Positions 17,604 through 26,338 are shown, counted from the stretch's first letter. The stretch is DNA of 64,000 nt from Vreelandella malpeensis (GCF_020622355.1 NZ_WHVL01000002.1:372001-436000), one strand, 5' to 3'. Numbers and translations: made by a program. Notes: generated by a model from the sequence alone, not told the origin.

Positions 17604-18076
17604 CGAAGCTCCAGCGCCTCAATATCGACGCTGCTCTGCTTGACCGTCTTGGTGACGATATAGGTGAAGTAGCGCTCGATGCCGACGTCACTGACCAGCC
17701 AGCGATCCATGAGGCGCTGGTAGCCGTCGATCGAACGCGCTTCGAACTTGACCAGGTAGTCCACCCCGCCGCCGACCGCCACACACTCGGTGACCTCCGG
17801 CGTCTGCATCACCAGCGACTCGAAGCGCGCAAAGCTCTCGGCGTTGTGCGCCTTGAGCTCGATCTGGACCCACACCGGCGTGCGCGGCACCAGCGCCTGG
17901 GCGTCGATGCGCGCACTGTAGCCCTGAATGACGCCGGCCTTCTCGAGCCGCTTGACCCGCTCCCAGCAGGGGCTGATCGAAAGGTTGATCGCCTCGGCCA
18001 GGCGAGACTTGGTGATGCGCCCGTCGCGGGAGAGGATCTCGAGGATCTTGAGATCGAAGCGGTCGAGTTTCAGCAC
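17600..18076 (-). CDS. doeX: Lrp/AsnC-type regulator of ectoine degradation
   Basis: 158 residues: an N-terminal HTH (DRFDLKILEILSRDGRI, AEAINLSISPCWERVKRLE) and a C-terminal RAM domain (TPVWVQIELKAHN, VGGGVDYLVKFEARS). It follows doeA and doeB with a 6-bp gap, as in Halomonas elongata, where DoeX is described as the local regulator of ectoine degradation genes. The stop codon shares a palindromic CTAG with the stop of the convergent cyclase gene. Confidence 0.9.
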   Translation of the reverse strand: MLKLDRFDLKILEILSRDGRITKSRLAEAINLSISPCWERVKRLEKAGVIQGYSARIDAQALVPRTPVWVQIELKAHNAESFARFESLVMQTPEVTECVAVGGGVDYLVKFEARSIDGYQRLMDRWLVSDVGIERYFTYIVTKTVKQSSVDIEALELR

Positions 18077-18082
18077 GCGCCC

Positions 18083-19099
18083 TCAGGCCTCGAGCCGGTC
18101 GACGACATCGGCGATCACCGCGAGCGTATCGCCCATGTTGATCAGCGACGGCGCGCGTCGGGCCATCAGGATACCGTCGCGCTCGGCCCGGTAGGCCACC
18201 GGCTCGGCGCCGGTGCGCGACATGTCAAAGACGTAGGCGATGGTCTGGCCCTTCGTCACCGCCTCCCCCAGCGCCACGGTCAGCTCTAGAACGCCCTGGT
18301 GGCGGCTTTGCACGTAGCAGCTGGCATCCGGCATATCGAGATAGACCTGGCCGCCCTCCGGCATCGCCACCTCGCCCGCCACCAATCCGTAATGAGTCAG
18401 GAAATTGCGCACGCCCTGCTCGGCAATCGCCATGCTTTGCGGGGTCGAGGTGCCGCCGCCGCCGAGCTCGGTGGCGACGAACACCTTGCCCTGGCGCTCG
18501 CAGGCGGTATCGAAGAGCCGCTCGGCGTCGAGCTCGAACATCACCATGGCGTAGGGAGCGCCGAAGGCCTTGGCGCCTTCAAGCGCGGCCTTCTGCTGCT
18601 GTTTGTCCTCGAGCACGTGGGAGGCGGCAAACGGCAGGATGTCGAGCGTGCGCCCGCCGGAGTGCAGATCGAGCACGACATCGCTCATCGGCACCAGCAC
18701 GCGGGTGAAGTAGTCGGCGATCTGGGAGGTGACGGAGCCATCCGGGTCGCCGGGAAAGCTTCGGTTGAGGTTACCCTTGTCCAGCGGCGAAGTGCGCGTG
18801 CCGGCCATCACCGCCGGCGTGTTCATGCAGGGAACGATGATCACGCGCCCGGTCACTTCCTCGGCCGTCAGGGCGTTGGCGAGCTTCAAGAGCGCGGTAA
18901 TACCCTCGTATTCATCGCCGTGGTTGCCGCCGGTCAGAAGCGCGGTGGGGCCTTCGCCATTCTTTACCACGGTGACGGGAATCATCACCGCCCCCCAGGC
19001 GGAGACGTCGGTGGAGATCGGCAGCTTCAGAAAGCCGTGCTGGACGCCGTCGGCGTCGAAGTCGACGGTGGCGGAGATCGGGCTCGGTCGCAGTGTCAT
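18083..19099 (-). CDS. doeB: N-alpha-acetyl-L-2,4-diaminobutyrate deacetylase
   Basis: 338-residue zinc hydrolase of the AstE/AspA (M14-like) family. Likely zinc ligands are H60 and E63 in GGNHGDEYEG and H146 in VLDLHSGG. It removes the acetyl group from N-alpha-acetyl-L-2,4-diaminobutyrate, the DoeA product. It lies 18 nt after doeA and 6 nt before doeX, so the three form one operon. Confidence 0.92.
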   Translation of the reverse strand: MTLRPSPISATVDFDADGVQHGFLKLPISTDVSAWGAVMIPVTVVKNGEGPTALLTGGNHGDEYEGITALLKLANALTAEEVTGRVIIVPCMNTPAVMAGTRTSPLDKGNLNRSFPGDPDGSVTSQIADYFTRVLVPMSDVVLDLHSGGRTLDILPFAASHVLEDKQQQKAALEGAKAFGAPYAMVMFELDAERLFDTACERQGKVFVATELGGGGTSTPQSMAIAEQGVRNFLTHYGLVAGEVAMPEGGQVYLDMPDASCYVQSRHQGVLELTVALGEAVTKGQTIAYVFDMSRTGAEPVAYRAERDGILMARRAPSLINMGDTLAVIADVVDRLEA

Positions 19100-19117
19100 G
19101 GAAAATCCTTCGGTCGC

Positions 19118-20317
19118 TTACTTGACGAACAGCTGGCGCGGAAAATTCGCCAGCGTCTCGCAGCCGTCGTCGGTGATCAGAATGCTCTCGGTGATCTCCA
19201 GGCCCCACTCGTCGACCCAGAGCCCGGGCATGAAGTGGAACACCATGCCGGGCTGAAGGATCGTCTCGTCCGAGGGGCGCAGGCTCATGGTGCGCTCGCC
19301 CCAGTCCGGCGGGTAGGAGAGCCCGATGGAGTAGCCGCAGCGCGCACCGCCGCGATCGAAACCGTACTTGTCCATCGCCGCGCCCAGCGCCATGGCGATG
19401 TCCGCGGTACGGTTGCCGGGCCTGGCCACGGCGAGGCCGTTCTCGATGCCTTCCAGAAGCGCGGACTCGGCGCGGATGAAGTCGACCGGCGGCGTGCCCA
19501 GAAACACCGTGCGCGATAGCGGCGCGTGGTAGCGCTTGAACACCCCGGCGATCTCGAAGAACGTGCCCTCGCCTTCGCGAAACGGCGTATCGTCCCAGGT
19601 CAAATGCGGCGCGGCGGCGTCCTTGCCCGTCGGCAGCATCGGCACGATGGCCGGGTAGTCGCCGCCGAACACGCGCCCGTTCTCATCGACGAAGCCCTCG
19701 ATGCCGACTCGGTAGATCTCGGACACCAGCTTGCTCTTGGGCAGGCCCGGTTCGATCACCTCGAGGATGCGCGAATGCATGCCCTCGACGATCTTGCCGG
19801 CCACGCGCAGGTACTCGATCTCCCGCGGCGACTTGATCGCCCGGCACCAATTGACCAAGGCGTTGGCGTCCATGAAGCGGGCGTGAGGCAACTCGCGCAG
19901 AAGGCTCTGGTAGGCCTTGGCGGAGAAGTAGTAGTTGTCCATCTCCATGCCCACCACCCCGGTGTGCCAGCCGCGCCGGGGCATGATCGACTGGGCCAGA
20001 TACTCCATCGGGTGCATGTCCGGGTTCTGGACGTAGTAGTCGGGGTAGTAGGTGATGTTCTCCGGATCAATCCAGCAGGTGCGCAGCGCCCCGTTGGCGT
20101 CCATGCGCCGCCCGAACCAGACCGGCTCGCCCTCGAGGCCCACCAGCACGCACTGATGCACGTAGAACGACCAGCCGTCGTAGCCGGTCAGCCAGGCCAT
20201 GTTGGAAGGGTCGCTGACGATCAGCACATCGATGCCGCGACCGGCCATTTCCGCCCGCACTTTCCAGAGGCGGCTTGCATACTCTTCGCGAGTGAAAGGC
20301 AGGGAAACCTCATTCAT
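19118..20317 (-). CDS. doeA: Ectoine hydrolase
   Basis: 399-residue pita-bread (M24/creatinase-like) hydrolase that opens the ectoine ring to give mainly N-alpha-acetyl-L-2,4-diaminobutyrate. An N-terminal creatinase domain (RGIDVLIVSDPSNMAWLTGY) precedes the catalytic domain (IKSPREIEYLRVAGKI, FFEIAGVFKRYHAPLSRT, FHFMPGLWVDEWGLEITESI). The metal-ligand aspartates of aminopeptidase P are not in their usual context, in line with a creatinase-type enzyme. It is the first gene of doeA-doeB-doeX. Confidence 0.92.
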   Translation of the reverse strand: MNEVSLPFTREEYASRLWKVRAEMAGRGIDVLIVSDPSNMAWLTGYDGWSFYVHQCVLVGLEGEPVWFGRRMDANGALRTCWIDPENITYYPDYYVQNPDMHPMEYLAQSIMPRRGWHTGVVGMEMDNYYFSAKAYQSLLRELPHARFMDANALVNWCRAIKSPREIEYLRVAGKIVEGMHSRILEVIEPGLPKSKLVSEIYRVGIEGFVDENGRVFGGDYPAIVPMLPTGKDAAAPHLTWDDTPFREGEGTFFEIAGVFKRYHAPLSRTVFLGTPPVDFIRAESALLEGIENGLAVARPGNRTADIAMALGAAMDKYGFDRGGARCGYSIGLSYPPDWGERTMSLRPSDETILQPGMVFHFMPGLWVDEWGLEITESILITDDGCETLANFPRQLFVK

Positions 20318-20412
20318 CGAGCGATTCGCCCTTTTGGATCACTAGAAACCAGCTTGCTGGGCCCGTACGGCGGCAGGTTTCCACGAACACCGCCGTTGCC
20401 GTCTTGAGCCGA

Positions 20413-20443
20413 TACTAGCACCGACCCTTGGCCGTTGGTCAAA
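20413..20443 (-). promoter_or_regulatory. Candidate promoter for doeABX
   Basis: On the minus strand TTGACC (20443-20438) and TAGTAT (20418-20413) are 19 nt apart, about 95 nt before the doeA start. The spacing is longer than ideal, so an activator may be needed. Confidence 0.35.
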
Positions 20444-20453
20444 GCCTTTATCA

Positions 20454-20470
20454 AAAACCGCCGCGGCGGG
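20454..20470 (-). terminator. Terminator after the topoisomerase IB gene
   Basis: A 12-bp GC palindrome (CCGCCGCGGCGG, 20459-20470) is followed on the minus strand by TTTTT, beginning 10 nt after the topoisomerase stop codon. Confidence 0.5.
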
Positions 20471-20479
20471 TAGAAAGCG

Positions 20480-21487
20480 TCAGCCCTTGCGCTTCAGGCG
20501 GCTTCTGAGCAGTTCGAGTACGGCGCGCTCGTCCGGACCGGTCAAATCTTCCTTATCGAGCTCGACCTCGACCAGTTGACGGAAGTTCTCGAGCGTCTGG
20601 CCGTCGAGATAGCTCTCCACCACGCGCGGATCGATGTAGCTTGCCTTGGCGATACTCGGCGTGTTGCCGAGCGACTTGGCCACCCGCTCGACGGCCTCGC
20701 GCACGTTCTTCTGACTGACCTTCTCGTCCTCGTCGATGCCCAGCTCCTCAAGCGCCAGTGCGGCGATCGAGGTACCCGCCCAGGTGCGAAAGTCCTTGGC
20801 GCTGAACTGCTCGCCCATCACCTCGTGGATGTAGTCGTTGAGATCGGCACTGTCGACGCGCACCTTGTGGCCGTTCTCGTCGAAGTACTTGAAGATCTCG
20901 TAGCCCGGGGTCTCGTCGAGCTCCGCCACCACGCTTGCAAGCCGTGCGTCCTCGACCACCCGGTGCTGGTCCTGGCCGCTCTTGCCGCGGTAGTCGAAGA
21001 TCAGCTCGTCGCCGTCGATGGTCAGGTGCTTCGAGCGCATGGTGGTCAGGCCATAGGAGTCGTTCTGCTCGCGGTAGCGCTCGCTGCCCGGACGAAAGTA
21101 GGCGCTGTCGATCAAGCGCACCATGCAGGCCAGCACCTTTTCCCGCGGCAAGCCCTCCTGGAGCAGGTGCTGGCCGGTGACCCGGCGCATCGGCGTGAGC
21201 CGCTGGGCGAAGTCGATCATGCGGTCGAACTTCAGCGCCTCGCGCTTTTCGCGCCACTTGGGGTTGTAGACGTACTGCTTGCGCCCGGCATCGTCGCGCC
21301 CGGTGGCATGGATGTGGTGGCGCTCGTCGAGGGTGATCTCGACGTCGCGCCAGGCCGGCGGAATCGCAAGCGACGTGATCCAGGCGCGCCACTGTTTGTC
21401 CTTGAGTGTCTCGCCGTCCTCGGTTTGATAGGTAAAGCCCTTGCCGCTGCGCTTGCGCGTGACCACCTGGGCCTTGCGAGTTGCCAT
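20480..21487 (-). CDS. DNA topoisomerase IB (bacterial, poxvirus-like)
   Basis: 335 residues, typical of bacterial type IB enzymes, which relax supercoils through a 3'-phosphotyrosine link. The N-terminal domain has WRDVEITLDERHHIHATGRD. The catalytic domain has FSAKDFRTWAGT (R234) and nucleophile Y284 in ASYIDPRV. I chose the ATG at 21487 because AGGAG lies eight bases upstream. The frame stays open upstream only across the duplicated sequence in front of the divergent dehydrogenase gene, so a longer start is unlikely. The C-terminus is highly charged (LRSRLKRKG). Confidence 0.92.
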   Translation of the reverse strand: MATRKAQVVTRKRSGKGFTYQTEDGETLKDKQWRAWITSLAIPPAWRDVEITLDERHHIHATGRDDAGRKQYVYNPKWREKREALKFDRMIDFAQRLTPMRRVTGQHLLQEGLPREKVLACMVRLIDSAYFRPGSERYREQNDSYGLTTMRSKHLTIDGDELIFDYRGKSGQDQHRVVEDARLASVVAELDETPGYEIFKYFDENGHKVRVDSADLNDYIHEVMGEQFSAKDFRTWAGTSIAALALEELGIDEDEKVSQKNVREAVERVAKSLGNTPSIAKASYIDPRVVESYLDGQTLENFRQLVEVELDKEDLTGPDERAVLELLRSRLKRKG

Positions 21488-21590
21488 GATCGATCTCCTT
21501 TTCCTTGGATGAGCGGGCAGGCGTGCGGCATCCTTGCAGCCTTTAGCCCACTTAACCCATGATAGTCCGTAACCCGCAACATGCGATTCA

Positions 21591-21626
21591 CAGGAGCCTT
21601 CCATGAAGCAGGAGCCTTCCATGAAG
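21591..21626 (+). repeat. Tandem 18-bp duplication of an RBS plus start codon
   Basis: CAGGAGCCTTCCATGAAG occurs twice in a row with no mismatch (21591-21608 and 21609-21626). Each copy holds an AGGAG ribosome-binding site and an in-frame ATG (21603 and 21621). Eighteen bases are six codons, so both starts give the same protein, differing by MKQEPS. Confidence 0.95.
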
Positions 21627-22556
21627 ATAGTGGTACACACCGATCAGGCGGCGCAGTGGCAGGCCGCTCTTTCAGACGCGCTCCCGGGCGCCACGGTACT
21701 GACCAGCGACGCCCCGGCAAGCGAGCGTCAGGGCGCCGACTATCTCGCCGTGTGGAAGGCCCCGGAACACCTGCTGGCCGAGCAGCAACGTCTCAAGGGC
21801 ATCATCAACCTGGGCGCCGGCGTCGATCATCTGCTCGCCTCGCCAAAGCGCCCGCGAGACGTGCCGATCGTCAAGCTGCGCGACGCCGGCATGGGCGAGC
21901 TGATGGCCGACTACGTGCTCTACGGCGTGCTGCATTTCTACCGCAGCCTCGATCATTACGCGACCCAGCAGGCAGGCGCCGAGTGGCGCCCCCACGCGGT
22001 AGTGGAGAAGTCGCGCTGGCCGGTGGGCGTGCTGGGCCTTGGCGCCATCGGCCAATTCGTGGCCACCGCCCTCGATCAGGCGGGCTTTCCGGTCATTGGC
22101 TGGAGCCGCTCGCCAAAGAGCCTCAAGGGCGTTCGCTGCCTGCACGGCGATGAAGGGCTCGACGAGCTGCTCGGCCAGGTGCAGAGCGTGGTGACCATCC
22201 TGCCGGACACCGCCGCGACGAAACACCTGCTGAACGCCGAACGCCTTGCTCGGCTGCCAAAGGGTGCTAGTGTCATCAATCCGGGCCGCGGCAGCCTGAT
22301 CGACGAAGATGCCCTGCTGGCCGCCCTCGGCGATGGCCAGACGACGGGGCACCTGCGAGGCGCGCTGCTCGACGTGTTCGGCGAGGAACCGCTGCCGGCG
22401 ACACACCCCCTGTGGCGTCACCCGCGTGTTATCATCACCCCGCACATGGCCGCCCCGACGCCGTTGGTGGATGCCATCGATCAGGTGATCTCCTACATTC
22501 ATGCTTTCGAGGCCGACGAGCCCCTGGCCACGGTCAACCCCGACGACGGCTATTGA
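21621..22556 (+). CDS. ghrA: 2-hydroxyacid dehydrogenase, glyoxylate/hydroxypyruvate reductase A type
   Basis: 311 residues from the second ATG, 317 from the first. It is a D-2-hydroxyacid dehydrogenase with an NAD(P)-binding Rossmann motif GVLGLGAIGQ, then INPGRGSLIDEDALL, the Glu in LLDVFGEEPLP, and a catalytic His in ITPHMAAPT. The overall sequence follows E. coli GhrA, which reduces glyoxylate and hydroxypyruvate in the cytoplasm. The start is ambiguous because the RBS-ATG block is duplicated. I take the second ATG, as the family begins at MKIVVHTD. Confidence 0.88.
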   Translation: MKIVVHTDQAAQWQAALSDALPGATVLTSDAPASERQGADYLAVWKAPEHLLAEQQRLKGIINLGAGVDHLLASPKRPRDVPIVKLRDAGMGELMADYVLYGVLHFYRSLDHYATQQAGAEWRPHAVVEKSRWPVGVLGLGAIGQFVATALDQAGFPVIGWSRSPKSLKGVRCLHGDEGLDELLGQVQSVVTILPDTAATKHLLNAERLARLPKGASVINPGRGSLIDEDALLAALGDGQTTGHLRGALLDVFGEEPLPATHPLWRHPRVIITPHMAAPTPLVDAIDQVISYIHAFEADEPLATVNPDDGY

Positions 22557-22636
22557 ACACTCCGGTCACCCGGGCATGAAACCATCGCCGGCCAAGCGGC
22601 TCACAAGGAAGAGTGACTCGAAAGGAGCAAGGACAC

Positions 22637-23338
22637 ATGCCCATCAATTTGCCTAACCATCGAACGCTTGGCCTGGGAGTCCTGCTTGGCTGCCTGCCCC
22701 TGGGTGCACCGGTCACGACGCTGGCCGATGGGTTCGATGCACCGCGCCCCTTCGAAGCGCGCTACCGGCTGGAAATTCGCGGCTGGCCCGGCGCCACGGT
22801 GCGCCACACCCTGAGCCAGGAAAGCCTGCACTGGACCAGCGACATGCGCTTCTCGATCGCGGTAGCGGGTGGCGAGGAGCGCAGCCGCTTCGCCGTGGAG
22901 GATGATCAGATCCGCTCGCTCCTCTACTCGAGCAGCTACTCGCTCCTGGGTGTCGGTGACCGCTATCAATTGGGAGAGGACGAGCTTTCGCACCTCGACC
23001 GCCAGGCGGCGATCGTCGACCTATCGCGGCGCGCGGGCCGCGAAAGCTGCACTCAAGCAGCGCCCTGCGCCATCGAGTTCGTCGACCATCGCGGGCGCGA
23101 CGAGCACTTCCAGTACTACGATAACGACGAGGTGCAGCGCGTCAGCGTTCCTGCCGGCGAGTTCGACACCCATAGCGTGATTCTGCAGGACGTGGACAAG
23201 CCCGACCGCCACCTGCAGATCGACTTCCATCCGGATTGGCCCGGCCTGATTCTCTCCGCCGAGTACTACAAGGACGGCCGCCGGGACACCACCCTCCGGT
23301 TGACTCAGTTCGACCCAAGCGAAAGTGCCTCCCCCTAG
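22637..23338 (+). CDS. DUF3108-like exported protein
   Basis: 233 residues. The N-terminus looks like a signal peptide (basic start, hydrophobic GLGVLLGCLPLG, likely cleavage after TTLA). The mature part begins with the pattern FEARYRLEIRGWPGATVRHTL and holds FSIAVAGGEERSRF and VPAGEFDTHSVILQ, as in DUF3108 periplasmic proteins of Proteobacteria. The function is unknown. The ATG at 22637 has AGGAG upstream. The next gene begins at the base after the stop, suggesting co-transcription with the exporter gene. Confidence 0.75.
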   Translation: MPINLPNHRTLGLGVLLGCLPLGAPVTTLADGFDAPRPFEARYRLEIRGWPGATVRHTLSQESLHWTSDMRFSIAVAGGEERSRFAVEDDQIRSLLYSSSYSLLGVGDRYQLGEDELSHLDRQAAIVDLSRRAGRESCTQAAPCAIEFVDHRGRDEHFQYYDNDEVQRVSVPAGEFDTHSVILQDVDKPDRHLQIDFHPDWPGLILSAEYYKDGRRDTTLRLTQFDPSESASP

Positions 23339-24271
23339 ATGCTCACCGGTCTTCTCATCGTCTTGCTGCCCCTGATCGGGGGCTACCTTGTGCGCGTGCG
23401 CTCGCCGCGCATTTTGCACACCATCAACCGCGCCGTCAGCGCCTCGGTCTACGTCATCCTGGTGCTGATGGGCGTGGGCCTCGCCGGGCTCGAGAATCTC
23501 TCGAGCCAGCTCTCGCGCCTCGGCGGCTACGCACTGGTGCTGTTCGCCTTGACCACGCTCTTCAACCTGGCCGCGCTTGCCTGGCTCTCGCGACGCCTGG
23601 CGCTGAGAGCCGGCGACTCGCCGGTGGTAAAGGATGCGCCCACCAGCAAGCTGGCTGCCATGCGCGGCTCGCTCGGGCTGTTGGCGGCGGTAGTGGCGGG
23701 TGTGGTCGTGGGGCTCGCGCTCGGACCACTACTCGGGCACGGCGTCTACTCGCTTGCGGATACGCTCGCGGAGTGGGTGCTCTATGCACTGCTGGCGCTG
23801 ATCGGCTGCCAGCTGCGCAACTCCGGCATGGCGCTTTCCCAGATACTGCTCAATCGCCTGGGGCTTGCCATTGCCGTGACGCTGGCGGCGAGTTCGCTGC
23901 TGGCAGGGATCGCGGCAGCGCCGCTGCTGTCGCTGAGCATCACCGAAGGCCTCGCCATGGCGTCGGGCTTCGGCTGGTATTCACTGTCGGCGATTCTGAT
24001 CGGCGACCAGCTCGGCCCCTTGATGGGAGGGGTGGCATTCTTCAACGATCTGGCGCGCGAGCTTTTCGCCTTCATGCTGATCCCGCTGGTCATCCATCGT
24101 CACGCGGCGCTGGCGATCGGCGTCGGCGGCGCCACCTCCATGGACTTCACCCTGCCGGTCATCCAGCAGCACGGCGGCGTTGCCTGCGTTCCCATCGCCG
24201 TGGTCAGTGGTTTCATTCTCTCGCTGCTTTCGCCCCCGCTGATTCTCTTCTTCCTCTCGTTTTCGGGGTGA
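23339..24271 (+). CDS. lysO: LysO-type lysine exporter (DUF340 family)
   Basis: 310 residues with about eight hydrophobic segments. The C-terminal half has the family core GFGWYSLSAILI, FFNDLARELFAFMLIPLVI and GGATSMDFTLPVIQQHGG, close to E. coli LysO (YbjE), which exports L-lysine. Export of lysine or a related cation is inferred from that similarity. The gene begins directly after the preceding stop and is followed by an intrinsic terminator. Confidence 0.85.
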   Translation: MLTGLLIVLLPLIGGYLVRVRSPRILHTINRAVSASVYVILVLMGVGLAGLENLSSQLSRLGGYALVLFALTTLFNLAALAWLSRRLALRAGDSPVVKDAPTSKLAAMRGSLGLLAAVVAGVVVGLALGPLLGHGVYSLADTLAEWVLYALLALIGCQLRNSGMALSQILLNRLGLAIAVTLAASSLLAGIAAAPLLSLSITEGLAMASGFGWYSLSAILIGDQLGPLMGGVAFFNDLARELFAFMLIPLVIHRHAALAIGVGGATSMDFTLPVIQQHGGVACVPIAVVSGFILSLLSPPLILFFLSFSG

Positions 24272-24279
24272 TCTTTCCG

Positions 24280-24306
24280 GGTCGTCGACAGGACGACCTT
24301 TTCTTA
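24280..24306 (+). terminator. Intrinsic terminator after lysO
   Basis: GGTCGTC, loop GACAG, GACGACC followed by TTTTCTT: a 7-bp stem with a T-rich tail, 8 nt after the stop codon. Confidence 0.7.
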
Positions 24307-24640
24307 CCTGCTCTTCTCGGCAAGATGTCATTTTTATTCGCGGCACTTAATTAAAAGTGGACCTCTTTTTAACACGCGTTAACAAACACTCATTAACTCC
24401 ATGTATCTTAGATACAAATTATATTCAAAACTTTATATCCAAAAAAGAAAACTCCAGAAGCACTAAAAGAGTGCATTTCTTGCCTTTTATTATGATTCGT
24501 TCAAACGCTTTCTCTTTGGCTTTTTTCAACTAAAGTGATTCAAGCGCCGCGCCTTGGCTCGGACGGTGAGGGACGTACCGCTCTATTTCATGAGTTATCC
24601 ATTTCGATGATCGTTACCATGATGGCCGGGGAGGTTGAGC
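24307..24640. promoter_or_regulatory. AT-rich leader of the trehalose/glucan cluster
   Basis: About 330 bp without a gene. Roughly 24330-24540 is strikingly AT-rich compared with the GC-rich genes on both sides. It holds a 15-bp inverted repeat TGTATC-TTA-GATACA (24402-24416), a TATATT hexamer directly after it (24420-24425) and a small GCACT-AAAAG-AGTGC hairpin (24460-24474). The last 100 bp before glgA are less AT-rich. This is the only long non-coding stretch in front of the nine-gene cluster, so the main promoter is probably here. No clean -35/-10 pair was found. Confidence 0.5.
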
Positions 24641-26338
24641 ATGGATGATGGGGTGCTAGACGGGGAAACCGACAGCAAGAGCGCATCTAAAGAGCCACTT
24701 TCAAAGATTGAAAAAAGCATCGTTAAAAAAACAATAGATAATAAAATCAAGACTTCTTTTACTTCTTCACCAACGGCCAATCGTCGCAACTCGACATCGT
24801 GCAGTGTTTCTAAAAGCATCGATTCGGCACTCGGGCGACTCACGCAAGGTGCATCCTTTAACGCCGAACATCCCTCTCACTCGGTACTTTTCGTGACCAC
24901 CGAGATGAGCGACTTCATCAAGGTGGGCGGGCTTGGCGATGTCTCTTCCGCCCTCCCTCGGGCGCTGGCGGCGCACCACGACGTGCGCGTTCTGATGCCC
25001 GCCTACCGCGAGATGCTCACCGGCGATCACGCCATTACCCCGGTGGGCCGCGTAAAGGCCTACGCGGATCTGCCCGCCTGCGACATCGGCAGAATCACCT
25101 GCCGCGATGGCCTGATCGTCTACGTGCTTTTGTGCGATGCTCTCTATAACCGCGAAGGCACGCCCTACGGGCGCGGCTCCAGCGGCTACGGCGACGGCCA
25201 GGACGCGGGCTGGGCGGACAACGATGTGCGCTTCGCGCGTCTTTCGCGCGCCGCGGCGGATATCGTCCAGGGCAAGGCGGGGCTCGACTGGCAGCCGGCG
25301 CTCTTGCACCTCAACGACTGGGCCTGCGGGCTGGCACCCGCCTATCTGCACTTCGAGGCGACCCCCGCGCCGTGCATCTTCACCATCCACAATCTCGCCT
25401 ACCAGGGCCTCTTCCCCGCTTCACGCCTGGCGCCGCTGGGCATTCCCCATGAGGCCTTCCATATCGACGGCGTCGAGTACTACGGCGAGCTCTCCTTCAT
25501 GAAGGCGGGCATCAACTACGCCACCCAGGTGACCACGGTCAGTGCCACCTACGCCCAGGAGATCACCACCCCGCGCTTCGGCTGCGGGCTGGACGGGCTG
25601 TTACGCCGCAAGGCGGACCAAGGCCGGCTGTGCGGCATTCCCAATGGCATCGACGACTCCTGGGACCCGCGCACCGACAGCCACCTGATCCAGGCGTTCT
25701 CCTCCAACGACTGGCGCGGAAAGCAGGCCAACGCCGACTACGTACGCCGCCGCTACGGCCTTGCGCCCAGCGCGGGGCCGCTGTTCGTGGTGATCTCGCG
25801 TCTCGTTCACCAGAAAGGACTGGACCTGACCATCGAAGCCACTCGAGCGATCGTCGAGGCCGGCGGCCAGATCGTCTTCATGGGCAGCGGCGAGCATCAC
25901 GTGGAACAGGCGCTCAAGGCACTCGCCCGGCGCTCGCCGGGGTCGGTGGCCGCCTACATCGGCTTCGACGAGTACCAGGCGCGCTGCCTGTTCGCCGGCA
26001 GCGACTTCCTGCTCATGCCGTCGCGCTTCGAGCCCTGCGGGCTCAGCCAGATGTACGCCCAGCGCTTCGGCTCCCTGCCCATCGCCCACCGCACCGGCGG
26101 GCTCGCCGACACCATCGAGGATGGCGTCACCGGCTTTCTGTTCGACGACATGCAGCTTGCAAGCTACATGCGCGCCATCCAGCGCGCCTTCGCGGTGCAT
26201 CGCTCGACAGACCTGTTCAACGCCATGCGTGGCGCCGCCATGACCGGGCGCTATCACTGGCGCCAGTCCATCGTGCCCTACGCCCGGCTCTACCAGCAGG
26301 CACTCGACGCCGAAGCGGTCGCGGCGGTGCGCGCATGA
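24641..26338 (+). CDS. glgA: Glycogen synthase with an N-terminal extension
   Basis: 565 residues, GT5 family, adding glucose from a nucleotide sugar to alpha-1,4-glucan. The catalytic part starts near residue 81 (SVLFVTTEMSDFIKVGGLGD, with donor-binding K94) and includes SRLVHQKGLD and SRFEPCGLSQMYAQRFG. Relatives start directly at that first strand. Here about 80 Lys/Ser/Thr-rich residues precede it, coded by AT-rich DNA. The extension seems real: GGGGAGG lies six bases before ATG 24641 and no in-frame start occurs nearer the domain. It is the first gene of the cluster and overlaps treZ by ATGA. Confidence 0.92.
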   Translation: MDDGVLDGETDSKSASKEPLSKIEKSIVKKTIDNKIKTSFTSSPTANRRNSTSCSVSKSIDSALGRLTQGASFNAEHPSHSVLFVTTEMSDFIKVGGLGDVSSALPRALAAHHDVRVLMPAYREMLTGDHAITPVGRVKAYADLPACDIGRITCRDGLIVYVLLCDALYNREGTPYGRGSSGYGDGQDAGWADNDVRFARLSRAAADIVQGKAGLDWQPALLHLNDWACGLAPAYLHFEATPAPCIFTIHNLAYQGLFPASRLAPLGIPHEAFHIDGVEYYGELSFMKAGINYATQVTTVSATYAQEITTPRFGCGLDGLLRRKADQGRLCGIPNGIDDSWDPRTDSHLIQAFSSNDWRGKQANADYVRRRYGLAPSAGPLFVVISRLVHQKGLDLTIEATRAIVEAGGQIVFMGSGEHHVEQALKALARRSPGSVAAYIGFDEYQARCLFAGSDFLLMPSRFEPCGLSQMYAQRFGSLPIAHRTGGLADTIEDGVTGFLFDDMQLASYMRAIQRAFAVHRSTDLFNAMRGAAMTGRYHWRQSIVPYARLYQQALDAEAVAAVRA

